Source of the DNA: Bacteriovoracaceae bacterium UBA6153
GTDB taxonomy: Bacteria; Bdellovibrionota; Bacteriovoracia; Bacteriovoracales; Bacteriovoracaceae
NCBI GenBank assembly: GCA_002428265.1
Contig: DIUR01000023.1
Location: forward strand, 324,439-388,438
Direction of reading: 5' to 3'
Length of the DNA stretch: 64,000 nucleotides
Shown here piece by piece: positions 49,159-58,408 of this stretch. A program made the position numbers and the translations under genes. The notes beneath the pieces are model-generated. The model made no database searches. It was not told the DNA's origin and worked only from the letters and a program-made list of their open reading frames with translations. The first letter of the stretch is position 1. Each line of letters begins with the position of its first letter.

Positions 49159-49848
49159 ATGAAGAAAGTAACTAAAGTAGCTGATGATAAAAAGTTGGGA
49201 GCAGGCGGCTTCTCGAAAGAGTACTGGGATATTAATTATGCCGACCCTGAAGAGATGGATAATATCGTCAACGCAAAAGAGCACGCTGATTACATGAAAG
49301 CGATCTTTGCTTTGGAATATGTTGATGTAAGTTCCGTCATCGACCTGGGCTTTGGAATGGGGATTTTATTTAAAGAAGTCTTGAAGACATTTAATCCTTA
49401 CATGGCCCATGGAATTGAGCCTTCAAAACATATTTTTGATGTCACATCAAAAAAGAAGTTGGCCCCGGTAGAAAGTACAAAGCTGGTTTTGGAAAATATT
49501 GACCTCGTGAGTTGGGCGAAAAAAACACCAAAAAAAGAAAAAACTTTTGACCTCGGTCTTTGTACTTCAGTGTTTCAATACCTTTCAGATGAAGAGATTT
49601 CATTGGTATTGCCGGCCATGGCAAAAAGAATCCGCTATCTTTATTTTTCAGTTCCCACTAATCTAGAGCTCAAAAGACAAGTGAGTGACCTGGAGTTTAA
49701 GGACGAGTATGCGATTCATCGCACTCGCGAAAAGTATTTAAAGCTCATTAGTCCGCATTTTACTTTTATTTCCAGCAGGCTTCTGGAGAGTAAAGTTCAC
49801 TTTGATGATGAGAGCACTAATTTTACTGATTTATTATTTAGGTTTTAA
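49159..49848 (+). CDS. Class I SAM-dependent methyltransferase-like protein
   Basis: A 229-residue protein with a Rossmann methyltransferase core: motif I appears as VIDLGFGMG (about 60-68), the acidic ribose contact as GIEPSK, and the DLGLCTSVFQYL segment resembles motif post-I/IV of ubiE-like enzymes. The first 40 residues are charged. Whether it is active is unclear, since motif I is slightly atypical (F for C/T). The ATG abuts the membrane-protein stop and the ychJ-like gene follows 11 bases after its stop; a possible tri-cistronic unit. Substrate unknown. Confidence 0.72.
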   Translation: MKKVTKVADDKKLGAGGFSKEYWDINYADPEEMDNIVNAKEHADYMKAIFALEYVDVSSVIDLGFGMGILFKEVLKTFNPYMAHGIEPSKHIFDVTSKKKLAPVESTKLVLENIDLVSWAKKTPKKEKTFDLGLCTSVFQYLSDEEISLVLPAMAKRIRYLYFSVPTNLELKRQVSDLEFKDEYAIHRTREKYLKLISPHFTFISSRLLESKVHFDDESTNFTDLLFRF

Positions 49849-49859
49849 AGGAGATATTT

Positions 49860-50345
49860 ATGAAAGCATGTCCATGTGGATCGTCGAAGAATTTCAGTGA
49901 TTGTTGTGAACCATTCCTTAAGGGATCAAAAAAAGCTCCTACAGCAGAAGCGTTAATGAGATCGCGCTATACAGCATTCGCAGAAGGCGAACTAGATTAC
50001 GTTGAGCGCACACATTTACCGTCAACAAGAAAAGATCTTGATATGGAAGGTGTGAGGTCGTGGGCCACGAACTCTGAGTGGCTAGGTTTAGAGATTCGCG
50101 AAACAGACAAAGGTGGAGAGAAAGACACTACTGGTAAAGTTGAGTTTAAATGTAGATTTATCTTCAATGGTGCTGAGCAAACTCACCATGAATTAAGCAC
50201 TTTTGAAAAAGTGGATGGCGAGTGGTTTTTTGTCGATGGCGTAATGAGAAACAATACAGTCAGAAGATCAGAACCTAAAGTTGGGCGCAATGATCCATGT
50301 TCGTGTGGCTCAGGAAAAAAAGCTAAGAAATGCTGCTTCCAATAG
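49860..50345 (+). CDS. YchJ family SEC-C metal-binding protein
   Basis: A 161-residue protein with two SEC-C zinc motifs: CPCGS...DCC at the start (residues 4-16) and CSCGSGKKAKKCC at the end (147-159). Between them lies the NTF2-like domain of the YchJ family (EALMRSRYTAFAEGELDYVERTHLP, TFEKVDGEWFFVDG). Function unknown; SEC-C motifs suggest a ribosome- or protein-quality-control link. AAGGAG lies upstream of the ATG. The C-terminal CSCGSG motif is the form shared with SecA tails. Confidence 0.92.
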   Translation: MKACPCGSSKNFSDCCEPFLKGSKKAPTAEALMRSRYTAFAEGELDYVERTHLPSTRKDLDMEGVRSWATNSEWLGLEIRETDKGGEKDTTGKVEFKCRFIFNGAEQTHHELSTFEKVDGEWFFVDGVMRNNTVRRSEPKVGRNDPCSCGSGKKAKKCCFQ

Positions 50346-50391
50346 GTACAAAAAAGTAGTGTAGACAATTCTTCCTTATGCGAAATAATGC

Positions 50392-50439
50392 TTAAAATTT
50401 TGGTATCTTAGAGCTATATTAAAGGTACCAAAATTTTAA
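50392..50439. promoter_or_regulatory. 14-bp inverted repeat at sucA promoter
   Basis: TTAAAATTTTGGTA (50392-50405) and its exact complement TACCAAAATTTTAA (50426-50439) flank 20 bases containing TATATT (50415-50420). With TTAAAA as -35 (17-base spacer) the left arm overlaps the -35 and the right arm the predicted start near 50427. This suits a repressor-operator pair or a regulatory stem for the 2-oxoglutarate dehydrogenase operon. Confidence 0.55.
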
Positions 50440-50480
50440 CCGAGCAAAACACTTCGTGTTTTATAGTTTCAAGGTTGTTT

Positions 50481-53213
50481 ATGTCTAAAATTTTCGATTT
50501 TTCACACTTATCTAGTTCCGACATTACTTTCATCGATTCACTCTACGATAATTTTAGAACTGATCCAGCATCAGTCGATGAATCGTGGCAGAGATTTTTT
50601 CAGGGCTTCGAGTTCTCAAGCGGAAGCTTTGGAACATCGGGATCATCTGGAGAAGGGATCACAGATGCAAAACTCAGAGCAGAGTTTAATGTCTTCAGAT
50701 TAATTCAATCATTCAGAACGAGAGGACATCTTCTCGCTGATACAAATCCAATTCGTCCAAGAAGAGACAGGAAAGCCCGAATCTCTCTTGAAGAGTATGG
50801 GCTAAGCGATGCCGACAGAAAAACAGTTTTCCAATGTGGAGAGTTTGTTGGAATCGGTCCTGCGACTCTTGATCAGATCTTAGATCACATGAAAGAAATC
50901 TACTGTGCAAAAATTGGTTTCCAATACATGCACTCAAATAATACTGACGTTCGTCGTTTTATGAGAGAAAAAATTGAATCAACTGCAAAGAAGATTGAAA
51001 TCTCTCTTGATAAGAAAAAAAGAATCCTTCAAAAATTAAATGAAGCCAATGTTTTTGAAAATTTCCTTCAGACAAAATACGTGGGACAAAAAAGATTCTC
51101 ACTTGAAGGTGGGGAAGCAACTATTCCAGCCCTAGACGCTATCATCAACAAAGGTAGTGAGCTTGGAGCAAAAGAATTTGTTATCGGTATGGCACACAGA
51201 GGACGCTTAAATGTTCTTGCTAATACAGTTGGAAAAACTTACGAGTACATCTTCACTGAATTTGAAGGTGGATCTCAAGAAGAGCTTTCAGGACACACGG
51301 GAGACGTGAAATACCACATGGGATTCACTTCTGTTTTAAAGACAACTGGAGACAAAGAAGTTTTTGTAAAACTACTTCCGAATCCATCGCATCTTGAAAC
51401 TGTAGCACCTGTTGCTATCGGATATTGTCGTGCTCTTGAAGACACTCACTACAACAGTGACCAATCAAAAGTTATTCCTATTATTATCCATGGTGATGCA
51501 GCTGTTGCCGGCCAGGGTATTGTTTACGAAACACTACAAATGAGTAAACTGAAAGGTTACACTGTTGGTGGATCAATTCATTTTGTTATCAATAACCAGA
51601 TTGGATTCACAACTGATATTGAAGATGCTCGTTCATCTCAATACTGCGTGTCTGTTGCTAAAGCGATTGAAGTGCCTATCATTCAGGTTAACGGAGATGA
51701 TCCGGAAGCTGTCGTGTACGCTGTTGAGCTTGCAGTAGAGTTCAGACAAAAATTTAAAGAAGACATTTTCATCGATATGGTTTGTTACAGAAAATACGGC
51801 CACAACGAAGGGGATGAACCAAGATACACTCAACCACACCTTTACGGTTTAATTACAAAACATAAAAATCCAAGAGAGCTTTATCTTGATCAGCTACTAG
51901 CTTCAGGAAAAATTGAAACTCAACTTGCGACAGAAATGAATGAAGCTTACAAACAGCTTCTATCGGATAGATTCAATAATGTTCGTCAGAACAATGTTGC
52001 TGCTAAAGGAAAAGGGCCACACAAAGATTGGGAAGGAATGGTATTTGCCGATTCTGCTGCTTTTGATGAGTCTCCTTCTACTGGCGTAAAAAAAGAAATT
52101 CTTGAAAAAACAGCGAAGGCCATCAACACAATCCCTCAGGGAATGGAGTTGATGAAAAAAGCTCAAAAAGTTATGGATGATAGACAAGCTGCTTACGACA
52201 ACGACAAGCTTGACTGGGCACTTGGAGAACTTCTAGCTTATGGGTCTCTTCTTCAAGAAGGTCACCCTTTAAGATTCACAGGCCAGGATGTTATCCGCGG
52301 AACTTTCTCACACCGACAAGCAAAAATGTTTGATGAGAGAACAAACGAAGCCTACTGTGGTCTTGAAAATATTTCTCCAGATCAGGCGCGTGTTAGTTTA
52401 TATAACTCACTTTTATCTGAGTACGCTGTTTTAGGTTTTGAGTTCGGTTACGGCTGGGCCAATCCAAAAGCACTAACAATCTGGGAAGCACAATTTGGAG
52501 ATTTCTCTAACGGTGCTCAGATCATGATCGACCAGTACATCACTTCAAGTGAAGTAAAGTGGCAGAGAATGAATGGTCTTGTGATGCTTCTGCCTCACGG
52601 ACACGAAGGAGCAGGGCCTGAGCATTCATCTGCTCGTCCTGAAAGATACCTACAGATGGCAGCAGATAATAATATTGTCGTTGCAAATTGCACGACTCCA
52701 GCAAACATGTTCCACCTTTTAAGACGTCAGATGAAATGGAATTTCAGAAAACCAGCAATGGTGATGACTCCAAAGTCACTTCTAAGAGATGCTCGTTGTA
52801 CATCAACTAAAGATGAGCTTATCAACGGAAAATTCCAGGAACTTATCGACGATCCAAATACAGGTAAAAAAGTTTCAAGAGTGATTTTATGTACTGGTAA
52901 GATTTATTACGATCTATACGAAAAGAAGATCGCTGATAAGCGTGATGATGTTGCTATTGTTAGAATTGAGCAGCTTTATCCACTACCAGAAAAACAAATT
53001 GTAAAAATTCTTGAAAAATACAAAGGTGCAGAGACTGTTTGGGTACAAGAAGAACCAAAAAACCAGGGATACTGGACGTTCCTTCTTAGATACGACCTTT
53101 TCAGAAACTTTACCTTAATCAGTAGAAAATCTTCAGCAAGTCCTGCGACAGGATTTTCTAACGTCCATAAAAAAGAGCAAGCAGATATTATAACGAAAGC
53201 GTTTTCAAAATAA
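50481..53213 (+). CDS. sucA: 2-oxoglutarate dehydrogenase E1 component
   Basis: A 910-residue thiamine-diphosphate enzyme that decarboxylates 2-oxoglutarate in the TCA cycle. Start at ATG 50481 with AAGG upstream (an in-frame TTG six bases earlier is rejected). Conserved features: the N-terminal YDNFRTDPASVDESWQRFF segment, MAHRGRLNVLANT, HGDAAVAGQGIVYETLQM, and C-terminal FGYGWANP and LLPHGHEGAGPEHSSARPERYLQM. Length equals the family. It is followed nine bases later by sucB. The inverted repeat around its promoter suggests tight regulation of the entry into this operon. Confidence 0.97.
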   Translation: MSKIFDFSHLSSSDITFIDSLYDNFRTDPASVDESWQRFFQGFEFSSGSFGTSGSSGEGITDAKLRAEFNVFRLIQSFRTRGHLLADTNPIRPRRDRKARISLEEYGLSDADRKTVFQCGEFVGIGPATLDQILDHMKEIYCAKIGFQYMHSNNTDVRRFMREKIESTAKKIEISLDKKKRILQKLNEANVFENFLQTKYVGQKRFSLEGGEATIPALDAIINKGSELGAKEFVIGMAHRGRLNVLANTVGKTYEYIFTEFEGGSQEELSGHTGDVKYHMGFTSVLKTTGDKEVFVKLLPNPSHLETVAPVAIGYCRALEDTHYNSDQSKVIPIIIHGDAAVAGQGIVYETLQMSKLKGYTVGGSIHFVINNQIGFTTDIEDARSSQYCVSVAKAIEVPIIQVNGDDPEAVVYAVELAVEFRQKFKEDIFIDMVCYRKYGHNEGDEPRYTQPHLYGLITKHKNPRELYLDQLLASGKIETQLATEMNEAYKQLLSDRFNNVRQNNVAAKGKGPHKDWEGMVFADSAAFDESPSTGVKKEILEKTAKAINTIPQGMELMKKAQKVMDDRQAAYDNDKLDWALGELLAYGSLLQEGHPLRFTGQDVIRGTFSHRQAKMFDERTNEAYCGLENISPDQARVSLYNSLLSEYAVLGFEFGYGWANPKALTIWEAQFGDFSNGAQIMIDQYITSSEVKWQRMNGLVMLLPHGHEGAGPEHSSARPERYLQMAADNNIVVANCTTPANMFHLLRRQMKWNFRKPAMVMTPKSLLRDARCTSTKDELINGKFQELIDDPNTGKKVSRVILCTGKIYYDLYEKKIADKRDDVAIVRIEQLYPLPEKQIVKILEKYKGAETVWVQEEPKNQGYWTFLLRYDLFRNFTLISRKSSASPATGFSNVHKKEQADIITKAFSK

Positions 53214-53222
53214 GGATAACTC

Positions 53223-54446
53223 ATGAGTGTTGAATTAAAAATTCCAGTAATCGGTGAGTCTGTAACAGAAGTTACACTTTCATCGTGGCTAAAAAAAGAT
53301 GGTGACTATGTTGCTGAAGGTGAAGCGGTTTGTGAAATTGAATCTGATAAAGCTTCAATGGAGCTTCCAGCACCAAGTGCCGGTGTTTTAAAAATTATGG
53401 CAGAGGCCGGAAGTGAATTAAAAATCGGTGCAAAGATCGGTGAGCTTGATACGTCAGCTGCAAAACCTGCGGCCGCAGCTCCAAAGGCAGAAGCTAAATC
53501 TGATGCTCCTAAAGCTGAAGCAGCAGCTCCTGCTGCCACTCAAGCAAGCACAAAAGAAATTAATCACCCAAGCCCAGCGGCTAGAAAAATCCTTGATGAA
53601 AAAGGTGTTCCAGCTAGTGATGTTAAGGGCTCAGGCAAAGATGGAAGAATAACGAAAGAGGATGCAGTCAATGCTTCTGCTCCAGCTGCAAAACCTGCGG
53701 CCGCTCCTGTAGCTACAGCAACTCGCGCTCCAAGTGCTCCTGGTTCAAGAAATGTTCGTCCTGAAAAAATGACAAGACTTAGAAAAACAATCGCTTCAAA
53801 ACTTGTTGAAGCAAAAAATACGACAGCCATGCTCACAACTTTTAACGAAGTTGATATGTATGAATTAATGAACCTTAGAAAGAAATACAAAGATGCTTTC
53901 ACGAAAAAGCACGGTGTAGGTCTAGGATTCATGTCACTGTTTACAAAAGCAGTTACAGTGGCCCTTAAAGACTGGCCGGCAGTTAATGCTCAGTTAAATG
54001 GTGAAGAAATTATTTACCACGACTATGCTGATATCGGGATTGCCGTTTCTACTCCAAAAGGACTTGTTGTTCCAGTGGTGAGAAATGCAGAGAGTTTATC
54101 TCTAGCTGAAATTGAAAAAGAAATCCTGGCGCTTGCGACTAAAGCTCGTGACGGAAAAATTACGATTGAAGAAATGCAAGGCGGAACATTCTCTATCACA
54201 AATGGTGGGGTGTTTGGTTCAATGCTTTCAACTCCAATCTTGAACATTCCTCAGTCTGCGATTTTAGGAATGCATAATATTATCGAGAGACCAGTAGCGA
54301 TTAACGGTCAAGTTGTTATCCGTCCAATGATGTACCTGGCACTTTCGTATGACCATAGAATCATCGATGGCCGCGAGTCGGTGAGTTTCTTGAAGCAAGT
54401 AAAAGAGCTTCTTGAAGATCCTTCTAGACTTATTCTTGATGTATAA
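53223..54446 (+). CDS. sucB: Dihydrolipoamide succinyltransferase (E2 of 2-oxoglutarate dehydrogenase)
   Basis: A 407-residue E2. One lipoyl domain (about 1-75) with the lipoylated Lys in SDKASMELPA; an Ala/Pro/Lys-rich linker (76-110); a peripheral subunit-binding domain (about 118-155, SPAARKILDEKGV..GSGKDGRITKED); a second Ala/Pro linker; and the catalytic core (about 185-407) ending with SYDHRIIDGRES, which holds the catalytic His and Asp. It accepts succinyl groups from E1 and passes reducing equivalents to E3. A hairpin-T5 signal follows, before the methyltransferase gene. Confidence 0.96.
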   Translation: MSVELKIPVIGESVTEVTLSSWLKKDGDYVAEGEAVCEIESDKASMELPAPSAGVLKIMAEAGSELKIGAKIGELDTSAAKPAAAAPKAEAKSDAPKAEAAAPAATQASTKEINHPSPAARKILDEKGVPASDVKGSGKDGRITKEDAVNASAPAAKPAAAPVATATRAPSAPGSRNVRPEKMTRLRKTIASKLVEAKNTTAMLTTFNEVDMYELMNLRKKYKDAFTKKHGVGLGFMSLFTKAVTVALKDWPAVNAQLNGEEIIYHDYADIGIAVSTPKGLVVPVVRNAESLSLAEIEKEILALATKARDGKITIEEMQGGTFSITNGGVFGSMLSTPILNIPQSAILGMHNIIERPVAINGQVVIRPMMYLALSYDHRIIDGRESVSFLKQVKELLEDPSRLILDV

Positions 54447-54454
54447 AAATTAAG

Positions 54455-54475
54455 GCCTGGGAAACCAGGCTTTTT
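54455..54475 (+). terminator. Intra-operon hairpin/terminator after sucB
   Basis: GCCTGG (54455-54460), GAAA loop, CCAGGC (54465-54470) and five T, only 15 bases before the next gene. It may partly terminate transcription, lowering expression of the methyltransferase and lpdA relative to sucAB. Confidence 0.6.
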
Positions 54476-54489
54476 CATGTGGAGAGCTT

Positions 54490-55317
54490 ATGACTAAAGA
54501 TAAAGGTGACTTTCCTTACTTGCATGGTTTTTCTCCTGTTGAGCAGGCGAGACTGAGGTCTCAGGCGCGTTTTGCTGAACACACAATTTATAAAAATGTT
54601 AATTTTTCTTCTACGAAAAAAGTCCTGGAAGTTGGCTGTGGGGTTGGGGCCCAATCGGAAATTCTTTTAAGAAGATTTCCTGATATCAAACTTACTGGAA
54701 TTGATTTAAGTGATAAGCAGCTTGCTGCTGCAAAAGAGTCACTTTCAAAATTATCATACGCAGACAACCGTTTTGATCTTCGCCAGATGAACGCAGAAAA
54801 CCTGACGTTCACCACGGAGAACTTCGACGGGGCCTTTCTGTGTTTTGTTTTAGAGCACGTTCCTGACCCAAGAAGAGTTTTGTCTGAAGTCAGACGTGTA
54901 TTAGCTCCAGGTGGAATTGTTTATATTACAGAAGTTTTAAACTCTTCATTTTTTCTGGATCCTTATTCTCCTAATACACTTAAATACTGGATGGCCTTCA
55001 ATGACTATCAGTACGACCAGAAAGGTGACCCATTTATGGGAGCAAAGCTAGGGAACCTTTTAATGCAGGTAGGGTTTAGAGAAATAGAAACTGAAGTGAA
55101 GACATGGCATCTCGATAATCGTCTTCCGCAAAAAAGAAAAGAGATGATCGATTTCTGGAGCGAGCTTCTAATGAGCGCGAGTGACCAGTTAATCGAAGCA
55201 AAATATGTAGACCAGGAAACAGTTGATGGAATGAAAAAGGAGATGAGTGTCGTGGCCAATGACCCGAATGCTGTATTCTTTTTTTCTTTTATCCAGGCAA
55301 AAGCAAAAAATATCTAA
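54490..55317 (+). CDS. Class I SAM-dependent methyltransferase
   Basis: A 275-residue methyltransferase with intact motif I (VLEVGCGVGAQS), acidic ribose-contact GIDLSDK, motif IV-like FDGAFLCFVLEHVPDP and post-motif VLAPGGIVYITEVLN. It resembles UbiE/MenG-type and small-molecule methylases. It sits between sucB and lpdA, interrupting what is otherwise a three-gene dehydrogenase operon. Substrate unknown; a metabolic link to the dehydrogenase complex is not evident and could be accidental. GGAGAG precedes the ATG. Confidence 0.88.
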   Translation: MTKDKGDFPYLHGFSPVEQARLRSQARFAEHTIYKNVNFSSTKKVLEVGCGVGAQSEILLRRFPDIKLTGIDLSDKQLAAAKESLSKLSYADNRFDLRQMNAENLTFTTENFDGAFLCFVLEHVPDPRRVLSEVRRVLAPGGIVYITEVLNSSFFLDPYSPNTLKYWMAFNDYQYDQKGDPFMGAKLGNLLMQVGFREIETEVKTWHLDNRLPQKRKEMIDFWSELLMSASDQLIEAKYVDQETVDGMKKEMSVVANDPNAVFFFSFIQAKAKNI

Positions 55318-55333
55318 AAGGAGATACTGCTAA

Positions 55334-56737
55334 ATGAAAGAGTTTGATGTTGTAGTTATTGGTTCAGGGCCCGGCGGTTATATTTGTGCGATTAGATGCG
55401 CTCAATTAGGCATGAAGGTGGCGATTGTTGAGAAATATAAAACTCTTGGCGGAACTTGTTTAAACGTTGGATGTATTCCATCAAAAGCATGGCTAGATTC
55501 ATCAGAAAAATATCATGAACTGGTTCATTCGTTTAAAGATCACGGGATTGAAGCTGGCGGAGTTAAGCTTGATTTCGGAGTTATGAGAGATAGAGTTAAA
55601 AAAGTTGTAACTGATGTTACTGGTGGAATTAACTTTCTAATGAAAAAAAATAAAATCGAAGTCTTTACAGGGCATGGATCTTTTAAAGACGCCAATACTG
55701 TCTCTGTTAAAGGCGAGAAAGAAACTGTTGAAATTTACGGAAAGAAAATTGTTATCGCAACAGGATCAAAACCTTCAACTCTTCCAGGTGTGACGGTTGA
55801 CAAAGAAAGAATTATCACGAGTACAGAAGCCCTTGTGCTTAAAGAGCTTCCTAAAAAAATGATCGTTATTGGTGGTGGAGTTATCGGCCTTGAGCTTTCT
55901 TCTGTCTACAGAAGATTAGGTACAGAAGTCACTGTTGTAGAGTTCGCTGATTCAATCATCGCTACAATGGATGCAGGTCTTGGAAAAGAGCTTCATAAAA
56001 CATTAAAGCGCGACGGAGTTGAATTTCTTCTAGGCCACGGAGTGACTGAAGTTAAATCAACTGGAAAAAAAGTAACAGTAAAAGCAAAAGATAAAGCATC
56101 AGATAAGATTGTCACGTTAGAAGGTGACTACTGTTTAATGGCGGTAGGAAGAAGACCTTATACGGAAGCTCTGGCATTGGATAAGGCCGGTGTAAAAATG
56201 GATGACCGTGGAAGAGTGGATGTGAACTCTCATCTTCAGACAAATGTTCCTCATATCTTTGCTATTGGTGACGTTGTTAAAGGAGCTATGCTTGCTCACA
56301 AAGCTGAAGAAGAGGGGGTTTTAGTTGCCGAGTATATGGCAGGACAAAAACCGCATATTGATTACAATTTAATTCCTGGTGTTGTTTACACATGGCCGGA
56401 AGTGGCCGCTGTTGGAAAAACAGAAGAGCAACTAAAAGCAGAAGGAAGAGAGTACAAATCAGGAAGTTTCAAAACGACAGCAAGTGGTCGCGCACGTGCT
56501 TCAAATGAATCTGATGGATTTGTAAAAGTTTTAGCAGACAAAAAGACAGACGAGATTTTAGGTGTTCATATGATAGGTCCTCGTTGTGCTGATATGATTG
56601 GCGAAGCCGTTTTAGCGATGGAGTTTAGAGCTTCAGCTGAAGATGTTGGTAGAACTTGTCATGCTCACCCGACTTACTCAGAGTCATTTAAAGAGGCTTG
56701 TCTGGCAGCAACTGATAAACGTTCATTGAACTCATAA
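55334..56737 (+). CDS. lpdA: Dihydrolipoyl dehydrogenase (E3)
   Basis: A 467-residue flavoprotein disulfide reductase that reoxidises dihydrolipoamide with NAD+. FAD-binding GSGPGGY (10-16), redox-active disulfide C42/C47 in GGTCLNVGCIPSK, NAD-binding IGGGVIGLE, and the C-terminal active-site HAHPTYSES are all present. AAGGAG lies about ten bases before the ATG. It is likely shared by the 2-oxoglutarate, pyruvate and other dehydrogenase complexes. It ends the sucA-sucB-methyltransferase-lpdA cluster. Confidence 0.97.
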   Translation: MKEFDVVVIGSGPGGYICAIRCAQLGMKVAIVEKYKTLGGTCLNVGCIPSKAWLDSSEKYHELVHSFKDHGIEAGGVKLDFGVMRDRVKKVVTDVTGGINFLMKKNKIEVFTGHGSFKDANTVSVKGEKETVEIYGKKIVIATGSKPSTLPGVTVDKERIITSTEALVLKELPKKMIVIGGGVIGLELSSVYRRLGTEVTVVEFADSIIATMDAGLGKELHKTLKRDGVEFLLGHGVTEVKSTGKKVTVKAKDKASDKIVTLEGDYCLMAVGRRPYTEALALDKAGVKMDDRGRVDVNSHLQTNVPHIFAIGDVVKGAMLAHKAEEEGVLVAEYMAGQKPHIDYNLIPGVVYTWPEVAAVGKTEEQLKAEGREYKSGSFKTTASGRARASNESDGFVKVLADKKTDEILGVHMIGPRCADMIGEAVLAMEFRASAEDVGRTCHAHPTYSESFKEACLAATDKRSLNS

Positions 56738-56758
56738 TAAAAATACTCAGGAGACAAT

Positions 56759-57523
56759 ATGATTAAGGCATTATTAATATCACTGCTTATGATTGGAGCA
56801 GTAGAGGCAAAAGTGAAAACAGAGAGAATTGAATACAAAATAGGAGAGCAGACTTTTGAAGGCTTCCTGGCATACGACACTCTTTCTCAAGGAAAAAAGC
56901 CGGGAGTAATGATTGTTCATAACTGGATGGGATTAACAAAAGAGACTGAAGATAAGGCGACTGATGTTGCAAAGCTTGGTTATGTTGCTTTCGCTGCTGA
57001 TATTTACGGAAAAGGTGTGAGACCAAAAGATGCAAAAGAAGCCGGCGCACTTGCTGGCAAATATAAGAGCGATCTTAAACTTCTTCGCTCGCATGCAAAT
57101 GCTGCGATTGAAACGCTAAAAAAACAATCCAAAGTTGATACAGCTAAAATTTTCGTAACAGGTTACTGCTTTGGTGGAACGACTGCGATTGAAGTAGCGC
57201 GCTCTGGTGCTGACGTGAAAGGAGTTGTCTCTTTCCACGGAGGACTAACTGGATCTAGCGAAGACAAAAACATCAAGGCCCAGGTTTTAGTTCTTCACGG
57301 AGCAGTGGACCCATTCGTTCCACAAAAAGACATTGATGCTTTCCTTAAAGGAATGAACGATAACAAAGTTAACTACCAGATGAACTCATACTCAAATGCT
57401 GTTCATAGCTTTACAGAAAAAGCAGCAGGCAGTGATAATTCGAAAGGGGCAGCTTATAATGAGCAGGCCGATAAACGTTCATGGATTGCCATGAAAGAAT
57501 TTTTAGCTGAGCTTTCAAAGTAA
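56759..57523 (+). CDS. Exported dienelactone hydrolase-family protein
   Basis: A 254-residue alpha/beta hydrolase with a signal peptide (about 1-18, ending VEAK) that exports it. Nucleophile C137 lies in GYCFGGT, the acid in LHGAVDPFVP, and the His in SNAVHSFTE, so this is the Cys-type dienelactone hydrolase triad. The fold also covers carboxymethylenebutenolidase-like enzymes and broad-specificity hydrolases. AGGAG is upstream. An exported location is unusual for dienelactone hydrolases, so its substrate is probably not the aromatic pathway intermediate. Confidence 0.86.
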   Translation: MIKALLISLLMIGAVEAKVKTERIEYKIGEQTFEGFLAYDTLSQGKKPGVMIVHNWMGLTKETEDKATDVAKLGYVAFAADIYGKGVRPKDAKEAGALAGKYKSDLKLLRSHANAAIETLKKQSKVDTAKIFVTGYCFGGTTAIEVARSGADVKGVVSFHGGLTGSSEDKNIKAQVLVLHGAVDPFVPQKDIDAFLKGMNDNKVNYQMNSYSNAVHSFTEKAAGSDNSKGAAYNEQADKRSWIAMKEFLAELSK

Positions 57524-57541
57524 TTTCAAAAAGCGTTCAAA

Positions 57542-57581
57542 TGCCTGAGCAGGATAAAATGTTTTGCTCAGGTACTTTTTT
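57542..57581 (+). terminator. Rho-independent terminator
   Basis: Ten-bp stem including one G-T pair (57542-57551 with 57565-57574) and a run of six T from 57576. It ends the hydrolase/lpdA-side transcript. Confidence 0.8.
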
Positions 57582-57657
57582 CCTCTTTTTAACACAATCC
57601 TGAAAAATCTCACCAATAGATTATCCTTAACGATAAGTCATCCATCAGGAGAATCTT

Positions 57658-58407
57658 ATGTTAAAGGTAACTTTTTTAGTCCTTGCTATGCTTATTTCTA
57701 TTCCTATGAAGGCCATGGCAGAAGACCCATTAGATTTGGATGGATTTGCATTCCCACAACCAGCAGCGAGTGATTTAGGAAAGGCCTACAAGTTATGGGC
57801 AACCTATTACTATCTTCCAGAGATCCAGGAAGATTCAGGCACCATTGCACTTCGTGATATGAAAGGGCAGGAGCTTGGCCCTCGTCTTACACTAAAGCAC
57901 TGGTGTGATACAGCGATGGAAGGCTCAGTAAAAATCAATTATAAAAATGGCGATATTAAGACTTTTAATTATCAGGGTGTCACTAACGATTATTTTGTTG
58001 ATTGTAAGTCAATTTTTCCAAGACACACTGGTATTGGTAAAACAAAATTTCGTGAAGCCAATGGCGTTTACGGAGATGGACTAGATGACTATATCTTGTC
58101 ACCTTACAGAACGCTTGCGACAGATGTGACTTACATTACTCCCGGGACAGCTCTTTATATTCCTAAAGCAAGAGGAGCTAAAATCACTCTTCCAAATGGC
58201 AGAGTTATTATTCACGACGGATACTTTTTTGCTGCTGATAAAGGCGGGGCCATTAAAGGATCTCACGTAGATGTTTATATCGGTGTTTCTAAGAGTGCTC
58301 CTTTCTTTTCATGGATTGGTAGCAACGAATCTAAAACTTTTGAAGCTTACGTTGTAAAAGATCAAAAGATTATTCAAGATTTATTGGAACTTCACTCAAT
58401 AAAATAA
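57658..58407 (+). CDS. Exported 3D-domain protein
   Basis: A 249-residue exported protein with a signal peptide (about 1-21) and AGGAG before the ATG. The C-terminal part contains the 3D (Asp-Asp-Asp) beta-barrel signature: DGYFFAADKGGAIKGSHVDVYIG. The 3D domain is the catalytic fold of MltA lytic transglycosylases and several cell-wall hydrolases, so a peptidoglycan-directed role is likely. Two cysteines (CDTAM, CKSIF) lie in the middle. The next gene starts one base after the stop, so it forms an operon with the small secreted and caspase-like genes. Confidence 0.82.
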   Translation: MLKVTFLVLAMLISIPMKAMAEDPLDLDGFAFPQPAASDLGKAYKLWATYYYLPEIQEDSGTIALRDMKGQELGPRLTLKHWCDTAMEGSVKINYKNGDIKTFNYQGVTNDYFVDCKSIFPRHTGIGKTKFREANGVYGDGLDDYILSPYRTLATDVTYITPGTALYIPKARGAKITLPNGRVIIHDGYFFAADKGGAIKGSHVDVYIGVSKSAPFFSWIGSNESKTFEAYVVKDQKIIQDLLELHSIK

Positions 58408-58408
58408 T

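Noticed and set aside
53306..53932. Ala-rich minus-strand open frames opposite sucB linkers
   Set aside because: They are artefacts of the Ala/Pro/Lys-rich linker codons of sucB and have no independent support.
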